The notes beneath the pieces were generated by a model, which saw only the letters and a list, made by a program, of their open reading frames with translations, ran no database searches and was not told the origin of the DNA. The position numbers and the translations under genes are program-made. A stretch of 64,000 nucleotides of DNA, taken from the NCBI GenBank assembly GCA_041687015.1, contig JAWLCT010000011.1, positions 1 to 64,000 of the forward strand, given 5' to 3'. Positions 24,369 through 32,825 of this stretch are shown here, piece by piece (the stretch's first letter is position 1; each line of letters starts with the position of its first letter). Origin of the DNA: JALOAT01 sp041687015 (GTDB lineage: Bacteria; Pseudomonadota; Gammaproteobacteria; Thiohalomonadales; Thiohalomonadaceae).

Positions 24369-25792
24369 CGCCGCGTATGGCCGAACAGCGGCTCGATGCC
24401 GTCATCAAGACCGCCCAGTATCTGGCGGCGATCGACCCGCACCAGGACATCTGGGCCGAATTCGGCAAGATCGCCCGCCATTTGCTCAAATCGGATCTGG
24501 CCATCTTCGCTGCGCCCCGGCGTGACAATCGGCTTGCGTTCCACCACTGCGTGGGCATAGCGGATTGCGCTCAGATGCGGGCTGCAGCGTCAGGCGTGAT
24601 CCGCCAGGTGTTTGAAAGCGGTTTTCTCGCGACGGAAACCCTGCACCTGGAGACCGACTATGCGGTGGTCTTCCTGCCGCTGCAGGTCGAAGATCGCACG
24701 GTTGGCGTCATGGGTCTCGGCAAGCGTGGCATTCCGATGCTCGGGCGTGACCTGCTGGACCTGTACCTGGCCGTGGCAGGATTGTTCGGTTCCACACTCA
24801 CGCGGCTCACCTCGCAGCACCGGTTTTTTGTCATGGCCGACAACGTGCCGGAGATGCTTTTTCAGTTGGTGCATTACCCGGACAGCAGCCTTGAGTTCGC
24901 TTTCGTGAGCAACGGATCACGGACGGCGCTCGATATTCCACCGTCGGAATTGCGAACGGATCCCGAGCGCTTTCTTGCACGTCTTTACCCGGAAGAACGG
25001 GCAGCGTTCGAAACAAGCATCGCGACCGCCGCTGGAAGGCTCAATCGGGTTTTTCGCAGCACCGGTATCGACGGCAAGACGCGTTATCTGCTCTGCAATG
25101 CCATGCCCACGCTGCAGGAAGACGGCAGTATCGTCTGGGACGGCGCATTGCAGGACATTACGGAACAGCATGAGATGGAGGAGGAGCGCAAGCGTTATCT
25201 TTTACGCCTGGAAAAGAGCATGGAGGCGACCATCGATGCCATTGCTTCCACCATCGAAAAGCGGGACCCCTATACCGCCGGTCACCAACGGCGGGTGGCC
25301 GACCTGACCCGGCATCTGGGCGAAGAGATGGGCTTGCCGCCCGAGGAAATCCAGGGCATTGCATTGGCCGCCAGTATTCACGACATCGGTAAGATCCACA
25401 TCCCCGCGGAAATCCTCAGCTTCCCGGGCGAGTTGGGCGCCATCGAGTATGAATTGGTGAAAAGTCATGCGCGCATCGGTTACGACATATTGAAGATCAC
25501 GGACTTTCCCTGGCCCGTGGCGGAGATGGTGCTGCAACATCACGAGCGCATGGACGGCTCCGGTTATCCCAATCACCTGAAAGGTGATCAGCTGTTGCTT
25601 GGCGCGCGGATCATTGCCGTGGCCGACGTGGTGGAGTCCATTGCCTCGTTTCGACCCTATCGCCCCGCGCAGGACCTTGATGACGCCCTGGAAGAGATCG
25701 AACAACACCGGGGCACACTCTACGATCCCAATGTGGTCGACGCGTGCCTGCGGCTGTTTCGGGAAAAAAACTACCGCATTGCCGTGCACTGA
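24365..25792 (+). CDS. GAF-PAS-HD-GYP cyclic-dinucleotide phosphodiesterase
   Basis: A 475-residue cytoplasmic signalling protein. Residues 1-160 look like a GAF domain, about 160-275 a PAS domain (FVMADNVPEMLFQLV ... QDITEQHEME), then a short helix and the HD-GYP domain (about 280-475) with HDIGKIHIP and HHERMDGSGYP fully intact. It should linearise c-di-GMP or cGAMP. The start overlaps the RACo stop codon (ATGA), so the phosphodiesterase is the last gene of the riboswitch-controlled operon. A dinucleotide-responsive switch thus sits on an operon that ends with its own ligand-degrading enzyme, a possible feedback loop. Confidence 0.93.
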   Translation: MTPRMAEQRLDAVIKTAQYLAAIDPHQDIWAEFGKIARHLLKSDLAIFAAPRRDNRLAFHHCVGIADCAQMRAAASGVIRQVFESGFLATETLHLETDYAVVFLPLQVEDRTVGVMGLGKRGIPMLGRDLLDLYLAVAGLFGSTLTRLTSQHRFFVMADNVPEMLFQLVHYPDSSLEFAFVSNGSRTALDIPPSELRTDPERFLARLYPEERAAFETSIATAAGRLNRVFRSTGIDGKTRYLLCNAMPTLQEDGSIVWDGALQDITEQHEMEEERKRYLLRLEKSMEATIDAIASTIEKRDPYTAGHQRRVADLTRHLGEEMGLPPEEIQGIALAASIHDIGKIHIPAEILSFPGELGAIEYELVKSHARIGYDILKITDFPWPVAEMVLQHHERMDGSGYPNHLKGDQLLLGARIIAVADVVESIASFRPYRPAQDLDDALEEIEQHRGTLYDPNVVDACLRLFREKNYRIAVH

Positions 25793-25867
25793 TCCGCGTG
25801 CACCCAGGCCCGTCCCTGCGCCATGCTTAGCGGAGAATCGGCTTGGTCAGTTGCGCGGGAGAATGCC

Positions 25868-26932
25868 ATGGCATGGCTGGCACTGGTGCTCGCGGTGGTG
25901 CTGACAGTCGCCAGCCTTCTGCCCGTCCTGCGGCGCGAGGCCTGGTGGATCCGGGTGTTCGATTTTCCGCGCGCCCAGATTCTGGGTGCCGGCATCGCGG
26001 TGGTGTTGCTGTTGTTGCTTTCCGGAGAGGTGGGCACCGGGCCAGGCCTGGCGGCGCTGCTTGCCCTTGCCCCCGTGCTGGTGATCCAGGCTGCACGTAT
26101 TTACCCCTATACACCCTGGGCGCCCCAAGAGGTGTTGTTCGCCGAGGATTGCGAAGGACCGAGTCTCGCCCTGCTGGTTGCCAATGTGCTGATGGAGAAC
26201 CGTCAGGAACGACGTCTTCTCGAACTGGTCGCGCAGTACCAGCCGGACGTGCTCTTGCTGCTCGAACCGGACGGTTGGTGGGAGGAGAAATTACGGGCGC
26301 TCGCCGCCGACTATCCCTATGCGATCAGGCAGCCGCTCGACAACAAGTACGGAATGCTGTTGTATTCGCGCCTGCCTTTGCTCGAACCCGAGGTGAAATA
26401 TCTGGTCCGCACCGGCATCCCATCCATGCATGCACGGGTGCGGCTGAATTCCGGTGAGCTGATCCGCCTGCATGCACTTCACCCGGAGCCGCCGTCGCCC
26501 ACCGAGGCCGACACCTCACTGCCGCGCGACGTGGAACTGCTGGTGGTCGGCCGCGAGGTGAGCGCGCGCGCAGAAGCCAGCATCGTTGCCGGTGACCTGA
26601 ACGACGTGGCGTGGTCCTACACGACCACGCTGTTCCAGAAAACCAGTGGGCTGCTCGACCCGCGCAAGGGGCGCGGCATGTTCAATACCTTCCATGCAAA
26701 AATACCGTTCATGCGCTGGCCGCTGGACCATGTATTCCACTCCCGTGATTTCGTGCTCTGCGACATGCAGCGCCTGCCCGCCTTCGGTTCCGATCATTTT
26801 CCGGTCTACGTGCGCCTTGCCTACCGACCCGGCGCCGCCGCGCGGCAAGCCGGTCCTGCCGTAAACGCGATGGACGCGGAGACCGTACGGGCGAAATTGG
26901 GTAAAGTGGAACGTCAGAAATCGCCTGAGTAA
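25868..26932 (+). CDS. Endonuclease/exonuclease/phosphatase-family membrane protein
   Basis: A 354-residue protein. Residues 1-85 form three hydrophobic segments, followed by an EEP domain (about 100-340). The fold motifs are VANVLMENRQERRLLELV, LLLEPDGWW (Asp/Glu metal ligands), SIVAGDLNDVAW (GDxN) and AFGSDHFPVYVRL (SDHxP). The GDLND and SDHFP pair gives the metal/nucleophile site, so it is probably an active phosphoesterase on lipid or nucleic-acid phosphate. It resembles Mg-dependent DNase-I/inositol-phosphatase-like membrane enzymes. The start at 25868 (MAWLAL) has GGGAG six bases upstream; an earlier in-frame ATG at 25823 lacks such a site. Confidence 0.85.
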   Translation: MAWLALVLAVVLTVASLLPVLRREAWWIRVFDFPRAQILGAGIAVVLLLLLSGEVGTGPGLAALLALAPVLVIQAARIYPYTPWAPQEVLFAEDCEGPSLALLVANVLMENRQERRLLELVAQYQPDVLLLLEPDGWWEEKLRALAADYPYAIRQPLDNKYGMLLYSRLPLLEPEVKYLVRTGIPSMHARVRLNSGELIRLHALHPEPPSPTEADTSLPRDVELLVVGREVSARAEASIVAGDLNDVAWSYTTTLFQKTSGLLDPRKGRGMFNTFHAKIPFMRWPLDHVFHSRDFVLCDMQRLPAFGSDHFPVYVRLAYRPGAAARQAGPAVNAMDAETVRAKLGKVERQKSPE

Positions 26933-26988
26933 CCCTCTTGCACGCAAACGCCTACCGTTCTGATGCCTTCACCTCGTTATCCTGACGC

Positions 26989-27354
26989 GTGTTTTCCTTG
27001 ATCCTCAACATCGTCGGCACGCTCCTGCATGGGTATTGCACCTGGCGGCTGGGCAGCTTGCCATGGATTGTCCAACACGTCGGCCGGCATCGCTGGTGGG
27101 CATTCAGTCTGGTGCTATGGCTGGCCTTTATCACCGGCGTGCAGATCGGCGACGAAGCCGTCGGTCGGATACCGGCCGCCTTGTCCGGTTTCGCCTTCCA
27201 TTGGCTCGCCGCCTTGTTTCTGCTCAGCGTGCCCGTGTTCGCGGTGGACGTCTTCAGCCTCGGTCGGTGGCGGCGCATGCAGGCGTCGCCGTTGCGCAGC
27301 GGTGCCGTGCTGCTCGGTGCGGCACTGGTGGGGGTTTCCGTGGTGCTAGGGTGA
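26989..27354 (+). CDS. Small membrane protein, unknown function
   Basis: A 121-residue protein of four hydrophobic segments (about 1-17, 36-53, 62-87 and 100-120) joined by short basic loops (RHRW; LGRWRRMQ). I do not recognise a family; it is reminiscent of the N-terminal membrane part of membrane-bound metallophosphoesterases. It ends at TGA 27352, and the following 250 bases hold a dispersed repeat and no clear gene, so it might be a truncated remnant. The start is GTG 26989; a TTG at 26998 is an alternative. Confidence 0.5.
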   Translation: MFSLILNIVGTLLHGYCTWRLGSLPWIVQHVGRHRWWAFSLVLWLAFITGVQIGDEAVGRIPAALSGFAFHWLAALFLLSVPVFAVDVFSLGRWRRMQASPLRSGAVLLGAALVGVSVVLG

Positions 27355-27392
27355 TGGAAAACGAGCCGGGCAGGCTGGCAAGGGAGCGTTTT

Positions 27393-27512
27393 CTCTCGCA
27401 ACGACGCGAAGAGCGCCAAGACATCTGTTGCGATGAAAAGCAGGAGTGCTGTTCCGCTCCACGGCATCTTGCCTTTTGTCATCCCCTTTGCTTGCTTGGC
27501 GTCCTTTGCGAG
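27393..27512. repeat. Inverted pair of CTCTCGCAA..GCGCCAAG repeats
   Basis: CTCTCGCAACGACGCGAAG..GCGCCAAG (27393-27420) faces CTTGGCGTCCTTTGCGAG (27495-27512), whose complement reads CTCGCAAAGGACGCCAAG. The arms are imperfect and 74 bases apart, enclosing no obvious gene. The left arm matches the repeat at 10267-10295. Confidence 0.55.
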
Positions 27513-27600
27513 CGCCAATGAATCCGCTGGTTGGAAAAAATTACGCTGGCGCCTGGTTTCGCCTTTGCTCCGCGAGCCGTGGCGCGTTACGCTGCCACGC

Positions 27601-28227
27601 ATGTTCCCACTCGACATTTGGATGGCGTATACCACCGCCTGTATCCTGCTGGTGCTGGCGCCCGGTCCTGACAACCTGCTTGCCATCGGGCGCGGGCTGA
27701 GCCAGGGGCGGGTGGCGGCGCTGGTTTCAGGTTGCGCGTCGGGAACGGGCATCCTGTTTCATGTGGCCGCGGCCACGTTCGGACTGACCCTGCTGGTCCA
27801 GACCTCGGCCGTGGCGTTCATCATCGTGAAGGTGGTCGGTGCCGCGTATCTGCTGTGGTTGGGCATCAAGGTGTTGCGTTCCGGTGCACTCATCACTGTC
27901 CAGCCGGCGGCGCCGGTGCCGTACCGGACGGTTTTCGTCACCGGCTTTCTGTCCGCGACCCTCAATCCCAAGCCCGGTCTTTTCGTGCTGGCGTTTCTGC
28001 CGCAGTTCGCCGATCCCGGGCGCGGTTCCGTGACATTGCAGATGCTCGGTTACGGCTTGTGGTTTGCACTGCTGACCGCGGCGGGGTTTTCCCTCCTGGG
28101 TATGTTCGCCTCGCGAATTTCCTCCTGGTTGCAGGGAAGACCGCGTGTGGTCGGGGCCCTGAATCTGGGCGCCGGTGTTTCCTTCATTGCCGCGGGCCTC
28201 TCGGTGGCGGCGCTGCGGCAACGCTGA
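27601..28227 (+). CDS. LysE/RhtB family amino-acid exporter
   Basis: A 208-residue inner-membrane protein with six hydrophobic helices and the family N-terminal motif LVLAPGPDNLLAIGRGLSQG (residues 17-36), which carries the conserved GP-D-L region. LGIKVLRSG and ATLNPKPGLFVLAFLPQF are further LysE-family signatures. It probably exports a small amino acid or derivative. The start at 27601 (MFPLDIWM) matches homologues; the frame upstream runs into the repeat region. It is 12 bases from the DUF6064 gene on the same strand, likely one transcript. Confidence 0.9.
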   Translation: MFPLDIWMAYTTACILLVLAPGPDNLLAIGRGLSQGRVAALVSGCASGTGILFHVAAATFGLTLLVQTSAVAFIIVKVVGAAYLLWLGIKVLRSGALITVQPAAPVPYRTVFVTGFLSATLNPKPGLFVLAFLPQFADPGRGSVTLQMLGYGLWFALLTAAGFSLLGMFASRISSWLQGRPRVVGALNLGAGVSFIAAGLSVAALRQR

Positions 28228-28239
28228 CGGCGATCCCGT

Positions 28240-28875
28240 ATGACGCTGCCGTTCACCGTCGCGGCCTTTTTCGACATTTTTCGTGCCTACAACGAAGCGG
28301 TCTGGCCTGCGCAACTGCTGCTCGTGGTGCTTGCGCTGTTGGCCGTGGCGCTGGTGTGGCGTCCCCGGGCCGGATCCAGCGTGGCGGTGTCTGCGGTGCT
28401 TGCTCTGTTGTGGGCCTGGCTCGCGATTGCTTACCACCTGGTGTTTTTCGCGCGCATCAATCCACTGGCCTACGGTTTTGCGGCCGCTTCCCTGGCGGGT
28501 GCGCTGGTGTTTTTCTGGCAAGGCGTGATCGGTCGCAGGCTACGCTTCAGGCGCGTGGCAGGGCTGCGCGGCACGGCCGGTGCGGCGCTCATCGGTTTCG
28601 CACTCGTGGTGTATCCGCTCTGGTCCTGGCAAGCCGGGCACCCGTGGCCTGCCATGCCCACCTTCGGTCTGCCATGCCCCACCACCCTGTTCACCATCGG
28701 CATGCTCGCGTTCCTTGAACAGCCGCATCCACGCAGTGTGTACGTGGTGCCGGTCCTGTGGGCGTTGGTGGGCAGCCAGGCGGCGTTCCTGCTCGACGTG
28801 CCGCAGGATTTCGCGCTCGTTCCCGCGGCGGTCGCCGGTCTGGTGTTTGCGCGACAGGGTGCGCGCCGTCGGTAA
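28240..28875 (+). CDS. DUF6064 membrane protein
   Basis: A 211-residue protein with six hydrophobic segments. The N-terminus LPFTVAAFFDIFRAYNEAVWPAQ and the segment WPAMPTFGLPCPTTLFTIGML are the characteristic conserved stretches of the DUF6064 family. No catalytic motif is known; the conserved Pro/Cys region GLPCPTT sits near the membrane. It directly follows the LysE gene and converges with the sulfite-oxidase-like gene. Function unknown. Confidence 0.8.
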   Translation: MTLPFTVAAFFDIFRAYNEAVWPAQLLLVVLALLAVALVWRPRAGSSVAVSAVLALLWAWLAIAYHLVFFARINPLAYGFAAASLAGALVFFWQGVIGRRLRFRRVAGLRGTAGAALIGFALVVYPLWSWQAGHPWPAMPTFGLPCPTTLFTIGMLAFLEQPHPRSVYVVPVLWALVGSQAAFLLDVPQDFALVPAAVAGLVFARQGARRR

Positions 28876-28899
28876 ACGCAGGGATTCCGCCGTTGCTGG

Positions 28900-29673
28900 T
28901 CAGATGCCTGCGTACCATTCGTAGCCGTGGTCTTCCCAGTAGCCGCCACGGCCGCCGTTGATGCCGTCGAAGCTTTCCACCAGTTCGATGCGCCGCAGGT
29001 ATTTCGCCATTTTGTAACCCAACTGCCTTTCCACGCGCAGACGCAGCGGTGCGCCGTAGGGTACCGGCAGGGGCTGGTCATTCCATTCGTAGGCGAGGAT
29101 GGTCTGGGGATGGTAGGCGTCGATGAAATCGATGCTTTCGTAGTAACGGGCCCCCGTGGCGTCCATGGTATCGAAACAATGGAACACTACGAAGCGCGCC
29201 CGTGGCAGGGGCCGTACCTCATCGAGCAAGGCACTGAGCCGTGCGCCGCGCCACTTGGCAATCGCGCTCCAGCCTTCCACACAATCATGGCGCGTAATCT
29301 GGGTGCGTGAGGGCAGGGTGCGCAGTTCAGCCAGCGAGTAACGCCGGGGCTGTTCCACCAATCCGTCCACGGGCAGACGCCAGGTGGCGAACCCACGGGC
29401 GGCCAGTGCCTGGTAATCCGCATCCGCCGGCCGGTAAGTGCCGTTGCTCGGAAACCGCGCCGACAGATCCGCCTCGGTAAACTCGGTGGCCAGGGTGCTG
29501 CGTCGCGCCAGGGCGCGATGCACACGCAGGTTCAGCCGTTCCGCACTGCCCAGCAGGCGCGGGAACCAGTCGCTCTGCGACAGTCGGTCGCAGCCCCCCA
29601 GCGCGAACAGGCTGCCGAGCCCGAGCAGGCGCAGCAGGACACGGCGTCGGTGCTGGGAAACGGGGCGCTTCAT
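28900..29673 (-). CDS. Sulfite-oxidase-fold molybdopterin oxidoreductase
   Basis: A 257-residue exported protein. The N-terminus (QHRRRVLLRLLGLGSL, then ALGGC) looks like a twin-arginine signal with a lipoprotein cleavage site (Cys28). The Oxidored_molyb domain follows, with the molybdenum-binding cysteine in TRHDCVEGWS (Cys131) and YEWNDQPLPVPYGAPLRL near the C-terminus. Such enzymes (MsrP, SorA-like) transfer electrons to or from a haem partner and act on sulfite or oxidised substrates in the periplasm. The downstream overlap (ATGA) with a cytochrome b561-type gene supports a membrane electron-transfer pair. The exact substrate is not identifiable. Confidence 0.87.
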   Translation of the reverse strand: MKRPVSQHRRRVLLRLLGLGSLFALGGCDRLSQSDWFPRLLGSAERLNLRVHRALARRSTLATEFTEADLSARFPSNGTYRPADADYQALAARGFATWRLPVDGLVEQPRRYSLAELRTLPSRTQITRHDCVEGWSAIAKWRGARLSALLDEVRPLPRARFVVFHCFDTMDATGARYYESIDFIDAYHPQTILAYEWNDQPLPVPYGAPLRLRVERQLGYKMAKYLRRIELVESFDGINGGRGGYWEDHGYEWYAGI

Positions 29674-30482
29674 CCGTGCGGTCCCCGGGGCCGAAACCAA
29701 CCGGTGATCATGGCGCGCAATTCGCGGACAGGCCCCACGGCGATGACCATCAGCACGTGCACCACCGTGAACACCACTAGCCCGAACGCCACGATGAAAT
29801 GGATGCTGCGCGCCGACTGGCGCCCGTCGAAGGTGGTGACCAAGGCCGGAAACACTGCATCGAGCCACGGGGACATGGTCAGGCCGGTCAGCAGCATGAG
29901 GGGTGCGAGCACGAACACGACGACGAGATAGGAGATCTTCTGCAGCGGGTTGTAGCCTTGTTCCGCGTCGGCACGCAATGAGCGCAGGGAAAGGTGGCTG
30001 CGCACGGTGTGTGGGAGATCGCGGATCTCGTCGCCCCGCACCCACAGGTCGCGCCGCAGGTGACGGCTGGCAATGCCCCAGGCGATATAGGCCAGCCCGT
30101 TGAGCACGAACAGCCAGGCAAAGAACAAGTGCCAGCGACGCCCCATGGCCAGCCAGCGATCGCCGGGAATGGTCGCCCAGGCCGGAAAGCCGCGCGGCGT
30201 CCCGTCGGAATAGCCGAGTACGCCGGTGGTGTCGAACTCGCGGCCAAACAGGACGGTGATGCCCTGGCGTTCCCCATCGGCCAAATCGGTGCGGGCCATG
30301 GTGGCAAGCCAGGCCTGCCCGGGATCGGAACGCTCGCCCCAGTAGAGTGCCGGGTGGGCGTTGAAGATCTGCAGCCCGCTGCCCAGCATCACGACGAGGA
30401 ACAGGAAATTCAGCCAGTGGGTGATGCGTACCGGCAATCGGTGGCGGTAAAACCCGCGGCGAATAGGGTGCGGTGCGTCCAT
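29670..30482 (-). CDS. Cytochrome b561-type membrane subunit
   Basis: A 270-residue membrane protein with four helices and candidate haem ligands: His in VRITHWLNF (about residue 22), in RRWHLFFAWLF (about 118), and in SIHFIVAFGLVVFTVVHVL (about 228 and 242). This is the cytochrome b561/Ni-hydrogenase b pattern with two haem b groups. It starts at 30482 and overlaps the molybdoenzyme gene by four bases, so the two proteins likely form an MsrPQ/SorA-like complex connecting the periplasmic active site to the quinone pool. The loop between helices 1 and 2 is large. Confidence 0.88.
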   Translation of the reverse strand: MDAPHPIRRGFYRHRLPVRITHWLNFLFLVVMLGSGLQIFNAHPALYWGERSDPGQAWLATMARTDLADGERQGITVLFGREFDTTGVLGYSDGTPRGFPAWATIPGDRWLAMGRRWHLFFAWLFVLNGLAYIAWGIASRHLRRDLWVRGDEIRDLPHTVRSHLSLRSLRADAEQGYNPLQKISYLVVVFVLAPLMLLTGLTMSPWLDAVFPALVTTFDGRQSARSIHFIVAFGLVVFTVVHVLMVIAVGPVRELRAMITGWFRPRGPHG

Positions 30483-30555
30483 GGCTTGTTGCGCGGGCCT
30501 TCACACGCCCGTGTCAGGAACAGGCTAGCAGAGGCGGGCGGCAGCGCGCGTCGCC

Positions 30556-32598
30556 TCATACCAGCCAACGCCCGATCTCCAGCAGCAGACGCACCAGGCC
30601 GGCCACCAGCAGGGCCACCCCCACGGACAGGGTGACCGAGGCGAGGGCCTCCTTGCGCCCAATGGTCTTGAGCATCACCGCAAAGGTCGAAACACAGGGC
30701 ACGTAGAAGGTGAGGAACAACAGGAAAACGGTGATCTGCACCGGGTCGAGGATGTCGCCCACCTCGAAGGTGCCGAGCGCCTGATAGATCATCAGCAGCG
30801 ACAATTCCTTGCGCAGCACGCCGAACAGGATGGGCAGGCCCAGCACCACCGGCAGGCCCAGCCACCAGCTGGTAACCGGCGTGAGCAAGGTGTTGATGAT
30901 GGCATCGGCGCCGAAATGACTCAGCAGCGCCAGCACCACACTGCCGCCCACCAGCAGCGGCGTCACGATGGTGACGATGTCCTCGGTGCGCGACCAGGTG
31001 GTGGCGAGCAAGCTGCGAAGCTCGGGCAGGGCATAGGGCGGGATCTCCAGCACCTGACCGGGGCCGGTTTCAGGCTGGCGGCGTGCAAGCAACCGGCCCA
31101 CCACAGCGATGACGGTGGTGGCCAACAGGAAGATGGCCAGCACACCGCCGGCGCCCAGGTATTTGCCGGCGAGCGCCAGGATGATGGCCGAACGCGCGGA
31201 GCAGGGTACGAAGGTGATCAGCAGCGATGCCACGACGCGGGCGCGCCCACGGGTACTGGCGGCCGCGGCGGAAAGCGCCGGCACGTTGCAGCCGAAGCCC
31301 AGCAGGAACGGTACCGCAACACTGCCGTGCAGGCCCACGTGGTGGAAACCGCGATCCACCACGAAGGCGATGCGCTGCATCACACCCGCTTGTTCCAGGG
31401 CAACGAGCAGCATGACCAGCGGCAACATGTAGGGCACAACGATGCCCACCAGGCCGATGAGCCCGTCCACGATAGCGCGCCCCACCACGCCCGTGGTGGA
31501 TTGCGGGTTCCAGCCGGCGGCCAAATCGATGAGCCGCGCCGCTGTCAGGCTGTCCAACCAGGCACTGACCTCGAACACCACGAACAGCACCGCAGCGAAG
31601 ACCACCAGGCTGCCGAGCAGGCCCCACTGCGGGTGGAGGAACAGCTCATCCAGCCAGTAACGCCAGCCCTTGCCCTCGTGGGGGGCACCCAGACGGGTGA
31701 CACTCTCGAACAGGGTGGCGGCGCGGTGATGGCGATCGGCGTGTAGTTCCTCGGCCAACGGCCGCGGAAGCTGGCGTTCGGCCTCGGCACGCAGACCGGC
31801 GATGTCGGCGTGCAGGGCGGGGAAGTGCTGATCCATTTCCTCATGGAAATAGCCTTCACCCATGGCGATCTGGGTGAGCAGGAAGGGATGGGGCACGCCG
31901 AAGGCCTCGTGCACGTCCGGACGGCTGAGCAATTGGCTGAGCGGGCGCAGGCTGTCACGGATGTGGTGATTGCATGACTGCGGAATCGGGCAGGCCTGCT
32001 GGCGTACGGCGTCCACGGCACGCGCGAAAACTTCTGCGATGCCATGGCCCATGAGCGCCACCGTGGGCACCACCGGCATGCCGAGCGCACGGCTCAGGGC
32101 CCGCGCGCTGATGTGCAGACCCTTGCGTGCGGCGCTGTCCATCATGTTAAGGGCGATCACGACCGGTCGGCCGAGGTGGCTCAGCTCGAGGGTGAGTTCC
32201 AGATCGCGTTCCAGGGCGGTGGCATCCACCACCTGGATGATCACATCGGGTGGCGAAAAGGGCGCGCGTGTGCTTTCGTGCGCGGCAATGGGCGGCGGCT
32301 GGTCGCCCCAAAGCAGGTATTGCAGGGCATCCCGCTCGTCACTGCCGCTGAGATGCAGGGAACGGATACTCGGCAGCTCCACCACCCGTGCCTCGTCCAA
32401 GCCAATCTGCACCGCGCACTCGCGGTAGGGGCGATCACCGGAGAGCTCGCCTTTCTGAATGGAGGTACTGGACACCGCATCGAACAGGGTGCTCTTGCCG
32501 CAGTTCGGCATGCCGATGAGGGCGATGCGGAGGCGGTGCTCACCACGGAAAAGGTTGCGGGGAACGGGAACGACGGCTTCATGGGAGGCAGGTTTCAT
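30556..32598 (-). CDS. feoB: FeoB-like ferrous iron transporter with an altered G3 motif
   Basis: A 680-residue protein. The N-terminal G domain has G1 (GMPNCGKST, 29-37), G4 NMMD (151-154), but the G3 motif DxxG reads ELPS (74-77), where FeoB has DLPG. The C-terminal part holds the Gate/FeoB core helices, with LLGFGCNVPALSAAAAS (around residue 420) and LLITFVPCSARSAIILALAGKYLG. No feoA is adjacent. It should move Fe2+ across the inner membrane, but the G3 change suggests impaired GTP hydrolysis or a divergent paralogue. Start 32598 (MKPASHE) is preferred; the longer frame runs into an unlikely N-terminus. It is divergent from the copper-type operon. Confidence 0.87.
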   Translation of the reverse strand: MKPASHEAVVPVPRNLFRGEHRLRIALIGMPNCGKSTLFDAVSSTSIQKGELSGDRPYRECAVQIGLDEARVVELPSIRSLHLSGSDERDALQYLLWGDQPPPIAAHESTRAPFSPPDVIIQVVDATALERDLELTLELSHLGRPVVIALNMMDSAARKGLHISARALSRALGMPVVPTVALMGHGIAEVFARAVDAVRQQACPIPQSCNHHIRDSLRPLSQLLSRPDVHEAFGVPHPFLLTQIAMGEGYFHEEMDQHFPALHADIAGLRAEAERQLPRPLAEELHADRHHRAATLFESVTRLGAPHEGKGWRYWLDELFLHPQWGLLGSLVVFAAVLFVVFEVSAWLDSLTAARLIDLAAGWNPQSTTGVVGRAIVDGLIGLVGIVVPYMLPLVMLLVALEQAGVMQRIAFVVDRGFHHVGLHGSVAVPFLLGFGCNVPALSAAAASTRGRARVVASLLITFVPCSARSAIILALAGKYLGAGGVLAIFLLATTVIAVVGRLLARRQPETGPGQVLEIPPYALPELRSLLATTWSRTEDIVTIVTPLLVGGSVVLALLSHFGADAIINTLLTPVTSWWLGLPVVLGLPILFGVLRKELSLLMIYQALGTFEVGDILDPVQITVFLLFLTFYVPCVSTFAVMLKTIGRKEALASVTLSVGVALLVAGLVRLLLEIGRWLV

Positions 32599-32825
32599 CG
32601 CACACAGTTTCCCGAAATGCTGCTTTGTCAGCAAGCCGTTGTTACGCGTGGGCGGGCGTGTGGATGGGGGCGCCACTGAACCAGGGACCCCGACACCCCG
32701 GTGAGGGATTTCACTCGAAGTTGCGGCATTTGCCACGGCCGTCAACATCGGTTCGGGGTTATGGTCAAAGCACCACGGGGGCCGGGGAATTGGCCCGATC
32801 CGTGCTCGGGTGTTGCAAACCTGCC

